Shown here one piece after another: positions 27,749 through 35,999 of a stretch of 64,000 nt of DNA. Each line of letters starts with the position of its first letter. Within the stretch, counting starts at the first letter, position 1. The notes below the pieces were generated by a model. That model saw nothing but the letters and a program-made list of their open reading frames with translations. It did no database searches and had not been told where the DNA came from. The stretch lies in contig JBFXCU010000002.1 of assembly GCA_050181835.1 (NCBI GenBank), positions 131,299 to 195,298 on the forward strand, written 5' to 3'. This stretch comes from CAILZL01 sp050181835 (GTDB lineage: Bacteria; Pseudomonadota; Gammaproteobacteria; Steroidobacterales; Steroidobacteraceae). The position numbers and the translations under genes were made by a program.

Positions 27749-28336
27749 ATGTCACACAGTGGTGATCTTACAAGCAGTCTTTGGGTAGGGTTAATCAAGC
27801 TAATCGCGTTGGGGTCTGTTTGGCTTACCGCCGGACTTGCTCAAGCGGATGAGGTTGGGTATCAGATTCAACCAGGGGATGTCCTGCATGTTTCGGTTTG
27901 GAAAGAAACTGACTTGCAAGCAGAGTTGCTGGTGCGCCCTGATGGTGGCATTTCTTTTCCGCTAGCGGGTGATCTGATTGTCAGTGGCTTAAGCGTCGCG
28001 CAGGTATCAGATGCCATAGCCGAGCGTATCAAGCGTTATGTACCCGATCCAGTGGTCACCGCGGAGATCAAGGCCATCGGCGGCAATCGCATTTATGTGG
28101 TAGGCAAAGTCAATAAGCCAGGTGAATTCACCTTCAACCGCCAATTGGATGTCATGCAAGTATTGAGTTTAGCCGGTGGCGGTACCGCGTTTGCGTCGTT
28201 GTCTGATATTCGCATCTTGCGGCGCGAAAATGGCAAACAGATCGCGCTTCGCTTTGACTATACCGACCTTGAGAAAGGCAAGGCACTGGACAAAAACATC
28301 TTGCTCAAGAGCGGTGATACGGTGGTAGTGCCGTGA
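27749..28336 (+). CDS. Wza-like polysaccharide export protein
   Basis: Exopolysaccharide export protein of 195 aa, the type found in exosortase-linked EPS clusters. After a signal peptide (about residues 1-33) come a Poly_export domain (YQIQPGDVLHVSVWKE, then LLVRPDGGISFPLAGD) and a SLBB-like domain (RIYVVGKVNKPGEF). Classical Wza (about 380 aa) is an outer-membrane lipoprotein. This one has no lipobox cysteine and lacks the C-terminal helix that forms the outer-membrane channel. It must therefore work with a separate barrel, plausibly the next gene product. It is first in a tightly packed run of four export genes. Confidence 0.92.
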   Translation: MSHSGDLTSSLWVGLIKLIALGSVWLTAGLAQADEVGYQIQPGDVLHVSVWKETDLQAELLVRPDGGISFPLAGDLIVSGLSVAQVSDAIAERIKRYVPDPVVTAEIKAIGGNRIYVVGKVNKPGEFTFNRQLDVMQVLSLAGGGTAFASLSDIRILRRENGKQIALRFDYTDLEKGKALDKNILLKSGDTVVVP

Positions 28337-28351
28337 TGCTGACCATCGGTT

Positions 28352-29521
28352 ATGGTCATGGTTAAGCAAATGGCGCGAATTTTAATGGCGTCCGGTATGG
28401 TGGCAGGCATGTCCTTCGGCATGCCTACATATGCCGGTGGATGGGGTACAACTGGCTCAGTGCAGCTCGCTGGTAACTACGATGACAATGCACGTTTGTC
28501 GACGCTAAACGTGGTTTCCGCTGCGAGTGGTAGTTCGGATTTATCTGCTAAGTTGCTGTATCAGGACGACAGCTTTCTATGCAGTATAAATCCGCGGATG
28601 TTGGCTCTTCGTTATGACGGTGACAGAACTTTGAATCGCACTGAAGGATATTTGACGTTGCTAGCAAGGCGAACTACTGAAACTGGTAGTAATAGCGTTT
28701 CCTTGGCAGGTACTTCGGATACAACCTTGACCAGTGAACTGGGAACAACAGGGCTGTCGGAAATTAACAAGCAGCGGCGTAATGTTGCGACGACTATAAA
28801 TACGCAATGGGATGTGACAGAAAAATTTTCCACCAGTACACAACTATATGCGGCGGCGAATCGCTACATTGACGCCAAGCAGACAGGTCTGGTCGATTAC
28901 AACTATGGTTCTGTGCTGATCAATTCAGTCTATCAATGGACAAATCAATCCAGTCTATCGTTACAGGCTTCTGCGGGGAAATTGCAGGTGCCGGAATATG
29001 CTCGACTTAATAAAACTAATCAGTCTGTAACGCTGGGGTACGTCGTGCAGTGGTCACCGCAATGGAGTAGTAACGTTTCGCTCGGTCCTTCACGTATACA
29101 AACCAGAAGTGGTACTCAGTCTGGCTCCGTGTACAACATCGGCTTTAGTCGAGAAGCGGAGCGATCGATGTTTTCTGCCAGTGTGGCGCGGGAAGTAACG
29201 CCGAACGGCTTTGGCTCACTCAGTCAACGTGAGAAATATCAATTTAACTGGAATGTGCAACTGACAGACCGCTGGAGTAGTAACTGGTCGGCGACGGCAA
29301 TTCGCAATGAGAATATCGCAGAGAGCGGTGCGCCGGCGGGGGATCGACTGACCTATAGCGATATAAGCGGCAGTGTGACGTGGCGTATTACTCCAACGTG
29401 GGGCACCGCCTTCACCATAGGGCAGACGCGGCAACGCGTTGGTGACAATCAGACAACTGCGGCTCGCAATCATGCGGTGTTAAGCATCAGTTGGAACGGG
29501 CTATTAAGGCAGTTGCACTAA
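28352..29521 (+). CDS. Outer-membrane beta-barrel protein of EPS export
   Basis: Protein of 389 aa with a signal peptide ending near TYA and then a chain of amphipathic strands rich in Ser, Thr, Gln and Trp typical of an outer-membrane barrel. Similar barrels stand between the Wza-like and chain-length genes in exosortase-associated EPS clusters. The likely role is the outer-membrane conduit for the polymer, since the Wza-like protein lacks a channel helix (inference). The start is the ATG at 28352 or 28358. Its stop overlaps the next ATG by one base. It does not end in the usual aromatic residue (LLRQLH). Confidence 0.8.
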   Translation: MVMVKQMARILMASGMVAGMSFGMPTYAGGWGTTGSVQLAGNYDDNARLSTLNVVSAASGSSDLSAKLLYQDDSFLCSINPRMLALRYDGDRTLNRTEGYLTLLARRTTETGSNSVSLAGTSDTTLTSELGTTGLSEINKQRRNVATTINTQWDVTEKFSTSTQLYAAANRYIDAKQTGLVDYNYGSVLINSVYQWTNQSSLSLQASAGKLQVPEYARLNKTNQSVTLGYVVQWSPQWSSNVSLGPSRIQTRSGTQSGSVYNIGFSREAERSMFSASVAREVTPNGFGSLSQREKYQFNWNVQLTDRWSSNWSATAIRNENIAESGAPAGDRLTYSDISGSVTWRITPTWGTAFTIGQTRQRVGDNQTTAARNHAVLSISWNGLLRQLH

Positions 29522-31293
29522 TGAGTAAAGCAATGACAAACAATAATATGTCGACGATCATGAATCTAACAGAGTGGGTAGTAGCGCTGCGCCGTCGTTC
29601 GACGCTGATGGTGCTGATATTTTCCACGGTGACGGTGTTGGCATTGTTAACTGCGTTCCTGTGGCCTGCTACATATCAGGCTTCAGGTACGATATTGATC
29701 GAGCAGCAGGAGCTGCCAAGTGATTTGGTGCGGTCGACCATATCTAGCTATGCCGACCAGCGTATTCAGGTGATTCGTCAGCAAGTCATGACCACCGAAA
29801 AGCTTTTCAATATTATCCAGAAATACGACTTGTATCCTGACGAGCGTAAGAAAAAACCCCGTGAGTTTGTGCTTAATAAAATGAAAGCCGATATGGGTTT
29901 CAACATGATCAGTGCCGATGTTATCGACCCCCGCTCTGGCAATCCCACTAAGGCCACAATTGCATTCGCGATTAGCTTTAAGCACCGTTCGGCTAATCTC
30001 GCCGCCAAAGTAGCCAATGAAATGGTGTCACTGTACCTGCAGCAAAATATCGATAGCCGCAAGCAGCATACCGCCGATGCCACTGGGTTTTTAAATGATG
30101 AGGCGGATCGGCTCAACAAAGACATCACGGTGCAGCAAGCGACCCTGGAGGAATATAAGAATCAGCACGTCAAGGAACTGCCAGAGCAGGCACAGCTGAA
30201 TATGCAGCTAATGAATCGCAATAGCGATGACCTGCGTGCTATGGAAGCTCGTTTGAGTTCGCTGGCACAACAGGCAGTGTATCTCGATGGACAGCTGGCG
30301 CAGTTAAGCCCCAGCTCACAGGTCTATACGTCAACGGGTGAACGCGTGTTGTCTCCTTCTGACAGACTAAAGTTCTTGCGTACCGAATTAGCACGGGTAT
30401 CTGGTTTGTACTCCACGGATCATCCTGATGTGTTGCGCATGCAGCGCGAAATCGCCGGGCTAGAGGCAAAAGTAGGTGAGAGCCTGTCGCCGAATGAATT
30501 GCGTCGACAATTTAATGAAGCTACTACCAAGTTGGCTGTAGCTAGAGAGCGCTATTCAACCCAGCATCCGGATGTGACAAAGCTGCAGCGTACTGTGGAT
30601 GCGTTGCAATCACAGTTACAGCAAGCTAGTGTCGGTGCCGCCGCAGCGGTAACTGAACAACAAACGCCAGACAATCCGGCATATATTCAAATCAAGGCAC
30701 AACGCGAGGCCAATGCTGCTGAACAGACATCGTTATTTCGTCAACGTAATCAATTGCAACAGTTGGCCGCAGAATATGAGCGGCGACTGACCAATAGTCC
30801 GGCGGTGGAGCGCGAATACAGCACCATGCTGCGTGATCTTGAAAACAATCAACTTAAGTACCGTGAAGTACGCCAAAAGCAATTGGAAGCCGAGGTCTCG
30901 CAAAATATGGAGAACGAGCGTAAGGGAGAGCGGTTTACTTTAATCGAGCCACCACTGACCCCAGAAGAGCCATACAGTCCTAACCGTATTATTATTATTG
31001 TGTTGGGTATGATGCTGGCGGTTGCTGCTGCGATGGCGGCACTTGTACTGCTCGAAGTAAATACCGGCAGTGTTCGCAATCGACGCGATTTGGAGGCATT
31101 GCTGAGCGTGCCACCGCTTGCAATCCTGCCGTGGATTGATACACAGGAAGATCGTGTATTGCGCAGCCGACACCGTCGTTACACATTGATCGGTGCTACT
31201 GCCAGTGTGATATTGGCTGCTACTATGCTGCATCTATTCTTCCGGCCACTGGATGTTTTGTGGCATGTTGCTTTGCGACGACTAACGGGTTAA
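29521..31293 (+). CDS. Wzz/GNVR-type chain-length determinant
   Basis: Inner-membrane polysaccharide co-polymerase of 590 aa that would set EPS chain length and contact the export protein. The ATG at 29521 overlaps the previous stop (TAATG). The first helix is at about residues 26-48. A Wzz domain follows (ASGTILIEQQELPSD), then a long coiled-coil periplasmic part (about 170-430), a GNVR-like region, and a second membrane helix near 490-512 (IIIIVLGMMLAVAAAM). A C-terminal extension carries one more hydrophobic segment (about 550-575). No kinase domain is fused; it is encoded separately by the next gene. The length suits exosortase-linked relatives (about 500 aa), slightly long. Confidence 0.9.
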   Translation: MSKAMTNNNMSTIMNLTEWVVALRRRSTLMVLIFSTVTVLALLTAFLWPATYQASGTILIEQQELPSDLVRSTISSYADQRIQVIRQQVMTTEKLFNIIQKYDLYPDERKKKPREFVLNKMKADMGFNMISADVIDPRSGNPTKATIAFAISFKHRSANLAAKVANEMVSLYLQQNIDSRKQHTADATGFLNDEADRLNKDITVQQATLEEYKNQHVKELPEQAQLNMQLMNRNSDDLRAMEARLSSLAQQAVYLDGQLAQLSPSSQVYTSTGERVLSPSDRLKFLRTELARVSGLYSTDHPDVLRMQREIAGLEAKVGESLSPNELRRQFNEATTKLAVARERYSTQHPDVTKLQRTVDALQSQLQQASVGAAAAVTEQQTPDNPAYIQIKAQREANAAEQTSLFRQRNQLQQLAAEYERRLTNSPAVEREYSTMLRDLENNQLKYREVRQKQLEAEVSQNMENERKGERFTLIEPPLTPEEPYSPNRIIIIVLGMMLAVAAAMAALVLLEVNTGSVRNRRDLEALLSVPPLAILPWIDTQEDRVLRSRHRRYTLIGATASVILAATMLHLFFRPLDVLWHVALRRLTG

Positions 31294-31299
31294 TGAATC

Positions 31300-32127
31300 A
31301 TGGAACCAAACAATAGGCTTTTTGATATGGCTCAGGCGCGGCGAGCAATGACTGATCACCACGTTGGTGTGTCGGACATGCCAGTGGCAACTGATGGTGA
31401 TGCTAACGACCACCTCAGCTTTACTGACACCATTGCTTTCCGTTCGCCAGTCATCACGGTTGATCGTGACGCATTGACAAAGAATCGTGTGCTGCCGCCC
31501 GGCGCGGGTGGTGCTCATGGTCACCCCTATAAAATGTTACGTACCCAGGTGCTGCGGCGCCTTTCGCAGCTTGGTGCGAATACGTTAGCGGTGATGAGTC
31601 CGACTAAAGGTGCGGGAAAAACACTTACGGCAATCAATCTCGCCATTGCTATTGCAGCGGAGACTGACCGTACTGCCTTGCTAGTAGATATGGATTTGCG
31701 TAACCCGAATATTCATCTTCGTTTTGGCTTCACGCCAGAAATGGGTGTTGAAGAATGCCTAATTTCTAGACATCCGTTGCAGGATGCAATGGTAAAAATA
31801 AATGGCTACGAGAGGTTGACCATTCTTCCGGCTAAGCGTCGGATTGATAATTCTTCAGAATTGCTTAGTGATCTGCATGCAGAAAAGACTATTGACGAAA
31901 TGCGGTTACGCTACGCCAATCGCGTTATCATTTTTGATCTGCCACCTGTGTTACAAGCCGATGATGCACTGGCCTTCTCACGCTATGTTCAGGCCGGATT
32001 ACTGGTGGTAAGTGAAGGAGCTACTCAGCGTGACGATGTGACGAGAACAATCGAATTGCTGCACGACTTAAAGATTGTCGGTACTGTATTGAATGGTGCG
32101 CGCGAAAAAGTGCAGGCATACTATTGA
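31300..32127 (+). CDS. Tyrosine-kinase-like ATPase of EPS assembly (CpsD/Wzc C-domain type)
   Basis: Cytoplasmic P-loop ATPase of 275 aa that would partner the preceding chain-length protein. Walker A is SPTKGAGKT (about residues 100-108); the bacterial tyrosine kinase Walker A' is LLVDMDLRNPN (127-137), and IIFDLPPV follows as Walker B. The first 75 residues are an uncharacterised, probably disordered lead. The C-terminus has only QAYY, so the tyrosine cluster that is autophosphorylated in Wzc/CpsD is nearly absent. Autokinase activity may therefore be limited. It starts 6 bp after the Wzz stop and is clearly in the same operon. Confidence 0.88.
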   Translation: MEPNNRLFDMAQARRAMTDHHVGVSDMPVATDGDANDHLSFTDTIAFRSPVITVDRDALTKNRVLPPGAGGAHGHPYKMLRTQVLRRLSQLGANTLAVMSPTKGAGKTLTAINLAIAIAAETDRTALLVDMDLRNPNIHLRFGFTPEMGVEECLISRHPLQDAMVKINGYERLTILPAKRRIDNSSELLSDLHAEKTIDEMRLRYANRVIIFDLPPVLQADDALAFSRYVQAGLLVVSEGATQRDDVTRTIELLHDLKIVGTVLNGAREKVQAYY

Positions 32128-32185
32128 TAAATTCCACCGCGATATGAGGCTGGTGCTGTAATTTTGTCTGCACGCTGTTTCGGTC

Positions 32186-33142
32186 ATGGCATCAGCCGCG
32201 GAACAAGGAGTCAACACGACGACACAGTGTGTGGTTGTTAATCTGAATGATTCGCAGAGTGAGGCGGTTGGTGATTACTACCAACTGCGACGTAATATCC
32301 CGCTAGAAAATATGATCCAAGCGAGAACGCACAACAATGCTGCTACTTTAAGCGAAGCAGAATTTAAGTTACTACAGGAACAATTGAATGAGCAAATTCC
32401 TGCAGCAGTGCAGGCGTATGTGCTGACGTGGTTGCAGCCCTATCGTGTGGCATGTATGTCAATCACGAGCGCAGTGGCCTTAGACTACAACCAGAAATAT
32501 TGTAGCGATGGTTGTAAGCTAACTCAGGAAAGTCGCTACTGTGAATCGGCCAGGAACCAGCCAATGTTAGAGTTGTGGCTGCGACCAATCATGATGCTGG
32601 CGGCGACAAATTTGGATAATTCCCGCATGCTCATTGACTGCGGCATTTGCAGCCGATGGTACGATGCCAAGGTCTACGGCATACCTGTCGACCACTGATG
32701 ATATGACGTGCAATGTACGCAGTAGTCGCAATGCGCTAACAGAAGCACTGGTCGGCAGCACGATGAGTATTCGGCGTACTGTCAAGCCCGTGGTCGGTGC
32801 CACTGATGTTATGTTTTACTTCATAGGTGCGGTTCAGGTGCCAGGCCTGACGAGCAACCGAATTAGACCCGACGCAGTAGCTGATCATTTGACATCAATC
32901 GGCGGTGCGCTTCTGGATACAGCCCAGATGAGTAGCCTGCGCTGGCTGGAAGCCGGGCGCTACCGGCAGCTACGGCACTGTGGTTGAGCCGTATAATTTT
33001 TTCAGAAAAGTTCCTCGATCCGTTAATCGTTATGCAGCACTTTCTGGCTGGCGAAACACTGACTGAAGCCTGCTGGAAAAGTGTGGCGATGCCGGGACAG
33101 GGGTAGTTTATTGGTGAACCATTGGCAAGATCCCATACGTGA
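32186..33142 (+). pseudogene. Broken TIGR03790-family gene
   Basis: The reading frame starts normally (VVVNLNDSQSEAVGDYYQLR, with the early strand and helix of TIGR03790 proteins), but one extra T near 32648 moves it out of frame. The continuation AADGTMPRSTAYLS is in the next frame. A one-base insertion near 32967 shifts it again before GSYGTVVEPYNF, and a third shift near 33025 leads to MQHFLAGETLTEACWKS. A TAG at 33104-33106 then interrupts before FIGEPLA. The family is uncharacterised but often found with PEP-CTERM/EPS loci, which agrees with its place here. The N-terminus also lacks a good signal peptide. The function is certainly lost unless unlinked copies exist. Confidence 0.8.
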
Positions 33143-33217
33143 TTAAATATTGTTCGTGGTGCGTAGCATAGTGCTGATTACCGCAGGAGCAAAAACGTCA
33201 AAGTGATGCTAACGAAT

Positions 33218-33237
33218 TGTCATATATATGTATGACA
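33218..33237 (+). promoter_or_regulatory. TGTCATA-N6-TATGACA palindrome
   Basis: TGTCATA (33218-33224) and TATGACA (33231-33237) form a perfect 7-bp inverted repeat around six bases. It lies about 140 bp ahead of the glycosyltransferase gene at 33374. This is the longest perfect member of the TGTCAT family in the window and a good operator candidate. Confidence 0.5.
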
Positions 33238-33373
33238 TCCTGCGTGTGAATGACAATTATCGTGTTGAAGTGAAGTCGTATCGTCACAATGACGTAACTC
33301 CGCAATCCTAAGCTGCAACTCACGCGCTAACTGCTGATGGCAGGCATGCGACCGTACGTAGCGAGGAATGGTC

Positions 33374-34804
33374 ATGAATGTAGTTGTTAATGCAGCCGAT
33401 GTAGTAATCGACGACCATCTGGCTTCGGATAATTCCGAAGCGGAATTTTCCGTTGTTACATCAAGCAAATTGCAAGTTACCGATACGGTAGTAAAATTCC
33501 ATAAAGTAAACCAAACTGAAAAGTCTGCTAGCGATGAAAGTATTTCTGGCTTACGAGTGACGTTTGTCAATCGCTATTTCTACCCAGATATGTCGGCCAC
33601 TAGTCAGATGTTATTTGATCTAGCAAGACGTTTGGTTAAGCACGGGGTTGAGGTCAATGTCGTCTGCTCGCGGCAGCTGTATAATGACGCGCACGCGAAA
33701 TTGTCATCGTTCCAAACAGTTGAAGGAATTAAAGTATATCGCGTTGCCACCACCTTATTTGGGCGCAGTCGACTATGTGGGCGTGCTCTTGACTACCTTA
33801 GTTTCTACGTAACGGCCACTCAGAAGTTACTCTCACTTACGAGCCGTGGTGACATATTAGTCGCCAAGACTGATCCGCCACTCATTTCCTTGGCAGTTGC
33901 GACGGTTGCCAAACTGAAAGGAGCAAGGTTGGTCAATTGGATACAGGACTTATTCCCCGAAGTTGCCACGCACTTGGGTCAGCCAATGCCGCGCTGGCTT
34001 GGTGTGACACTCGAAAGCTTACGTGACCTGTCATTACGTATGGCAAGTGCGAATGTTGTTATCGGCGAACGCATGAAATGTTATGTGATGCAACGGCAGG
34101 TGGCGGCTGAAAAAATACACGTTGTCCAGAACTGGGCCGATGGCCAATATCTCGAGCCAATGCCAGCAAACAGTAGTGTGATGCGGATTTCTTTAGGTTT
34201 GCAAAAAAAGTTTGTAGTGGGCTACTCAGGAAACTTGGGTCGGGCGCATGAATTCGAGACAATTCTCTGTGCCGCGCAAGCCTTGCGTAACGAAGCTGAC
34301 GTAGTGTTTTTGATGATCGGTGGCGGTATCAATATGCAGCAATTGAAAACACAGGTGGCGCTCCATAAGCTAGGAAATTTTATTTTTATGCCTTATCAAC
34401 CGCGTGAACTGTTGGCGGATAGCATGGCAGCGGCCGATGTGCATTTGATTTCACTGTTGCCATCACTTGAAGGGTTTATTGTGCCCAGCAAATTCTACGG
34501 GATTCTGGCAACAGGACGGCCAGCTATAGTGATTGGCGATACCGATGGTGAGTTGGCTCGCGTTATTCGTCGGGAAAAATGTGGAGAAGCAGTGAGAGTG
34601 GGCGACTGGGATGCACTGGTCAGTGCAATTTGGCTAATGAAGCAGGAGCCAGAATACCGCCAACAGCTGGGTGCACGGGCACGTACCATTTTTCTGGGTA
34701 ATTATACAGCGGATCAAGGAGCGAGAAAGTGGGTTGAGCTGTTTGTGGAGTTGTTGCGAATTGATTTTGAAAAAAGGCCAGGCGCTGTGACTGTTGTCGC
34801 GTAA
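33374..34804 (+). CDS. GT4-family glycosyltransferase (WbuB-like)
   Basis: Cytoplasmic glycosyltransferase of 476 aa that would add a sugar to the lipid-linked EPS unit. The ATG at 33374 is preferred to 33368 because GAGG then lies at a normal 7-bp distance. A GT-B N-domain begins near residue 59 (LRVTFVNRYFYPD, with MSATSQMLFDLARRL after it). The C-domain has KKFVVGYSGNLGRAHEFE, and an acidic sugar-nucleotide motif follows near 380 (SLEGFIVPSKFYGILATGRP). The first 55 residues are an extra acidic leader not seen in WbuB proteins. The donor and acceptor sugars cannot be read from sequence. Confidence 0.88.
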   Translation: MNVVVNAADVVIDDHLASDNSEAEFSVVTSSKLQVTDTVVKFHKVNQTEKSASDESISGLRVTFVNRYFYPDMSATSQMLFDLARRLVKHGVEVNVVCSRQLYNDAHAKLSSFQTVEGIKVYRVATTLFGRSRLCGRALDYLSFYVTATQKLLSLTSRGDILVAKTDPPLISLAVATVAKLKGARLVNWIQDLFPEVATHLGQPMPRWLGVTLESLRDLSLRMASANVVIGERMKCYVMQRQVAAEKIHVVQNWADGQYLEPMPANSSVMRISLGLQKKFVVGYSGNLGRAHEFETILCAAQALRNEADVVFLMIGGGINMQQLKTQVALHKLGNFIFMPYQPRELLADSMAAADVHLISLLPSLEGFIVPSKFYGILATGRPAIVIGDTDGELARVIRREKCGEAVRVGDWDALVSAIWLMKQEPEYRQQLGARARTIFLGNYTADQGARKWVELFVELLRIDFEKRPGAVTVVA

Positions 34805-34820
34805 TACTATCTACGCGGAT

Positions 34821-35999
34821 ATGGACTCAAGGGGGTGGTATAGACTGGTTATGACGCTGACGCTGCTGGTGGGAGGCTTTAGTGCGAGCTCATATGCGAC
34901 CTCGCTGTATTCGATAGGTAATAGTCTTAGTAATGATATGTACCCTGATGGCCTGCAGTTGCTAGCGCAGGATTCTGGGTTATCTCTGGATGTCAGCTAT
35001 CATATTCGTAGCTCCGCATCATTGACTTACATGCTCAAATATTCAGCGGATGTAACACTGGCACGTCCGTCGACCCATGATGTGGCTTTGGTAACACACA
35101 GCTTTGATGCAATCGCATTGGAGCCCTATGCGGGGTTTGATTCGCCTACCTATGTGAGCGAACGCGATGCAATTATCGCAATTATTGAGCGAGTGCTGCA
35201 GGCCAATGCCGGGCAAGCAACCTTTTATCTCTATTCGGCTTGGCCGAACCAGGCTGACACAGGTGGCGACTTTGATGCGTATTGGCGTAGGCCATGGACG
35301 GGTGATGTCCTGTCCACACCGGTGCAGTCGCGTTCGTTCTATGATGCTTTATTAACTGAGCTGCGGGCTCATTTTGAAAATCGCGCTAGCTTGCGCGTCA
35401 TTCCTATCGGAGATGTTCTAGCGAGGATCGATCGCGACGCCAAGGCGGGATTCATACCCAATTTGACCGATATGAGCATGCTTTATCGGGATTCAATCCA
35501 CATGGGTGAAGTAGGGCGTTTCGTGGCGGCTTCAACCGTTATTTCCACGTTGTATCAGAGGCAGTCATCTGCTAGTTCGGCGATGAACGCATATCAATTC
35601 AATGACGGTGTAGCTCAGCTTACCGAAGCGCTTGCATTGCAGCTGGAGCAGATTATCTGGTCGGAGGTTGCGGCCGATGACCGTACCCGTGCTGGCGGCG
35701 CATCTAGTAGCAGCTCGGCAAGTAGCTCTAATTCTAGTTCCAGTGCGGCCAATAGTTCGAGTTCAGGCTCAAGCGACTCAAGCAGTGTTAGCAGCAGTTC
35801 CAGTTCAGACGGTTCCTCCAGCAGTGCGGCGGCAAGTAGTGCCTCCGCTAAATCGAGCGTCGCTGCTAATAGTGGTAGAGGATCAGTGGATAGCATGTCG
35901 CTGATCATGTTATTGCTTATTTTTTCAGCGCGGCAGTATGCTCGTTCGCAAGCTGTGCTTATCGATGTTGACGCAAGACGGAATTTCAGCCAATCCTAG
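34821..35999 (+). CDS. SGNH-like secreted protein with polyserine linker and GlyGly-CTERM-like tail
   Basis: Secreted protein of 392 aa. The ATG at 34821 gives a signal peptide ending in SSYA; an upstream TTG at 34794 overlaps the previous gene. An SGNH/GDSL-type hydrolase core is suggested by GNSLSND near the start of the mature part (candidate Ser) and DSIHMGEVGRF near residue 225 (candidate Asp-x-x-His). A polyserine/alanine linker covers about 295-350. The tail GRGSVDSMSLIMLLL followed by a basic SARQYARS resembles a GlyGly-CTERM signal. The likely role is deacetylation or esterase activity on surface polysaccharide (inference). The last 75 bp overlap a gene on the other strand. Confidence 0.7.
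   Translation: MDSRGWYRLVMTLTLLVGGFSASSYATSLYSIGNSLSNDMYPDGLQLLAQDSGLSLDVSYHIRSSASLTYMLKYSADVTLARPSTHDVALVTHSFDAIALEPYAGFDSPTYVSERDAIIAIIERVLQANAGQATFYLYSAWPNQADTGGDFDAYWRRPWTGDVLSTPVQSRSFYDALLTELRAHFENRASLRVIPIGDVLARIDRDAKAGFIPNLTDMSMLYRDSIHMGEVGRFVAASTVISTLYQRQSSASSAMNAYQFNDGVAQLTEALALQLEQIIWSEVAADDRTRAGGASSSSSASSSNSSSSAANSSSSGSSDSSSVSSSSSSDGSSSSAAASSASAKSSVAANSGRGSVDSMSLIMLLLIFSARQYARSQAVLIDVDARRNFSQS

Noticed and set aside
35690..35870. Serine-codon-rich DNA as a tandem repeat array or CRISPR
   Set aside because: Codons AGC, AGT and TCA are mixed without a fixed unit or spacers; it encodes a polyserine linker.
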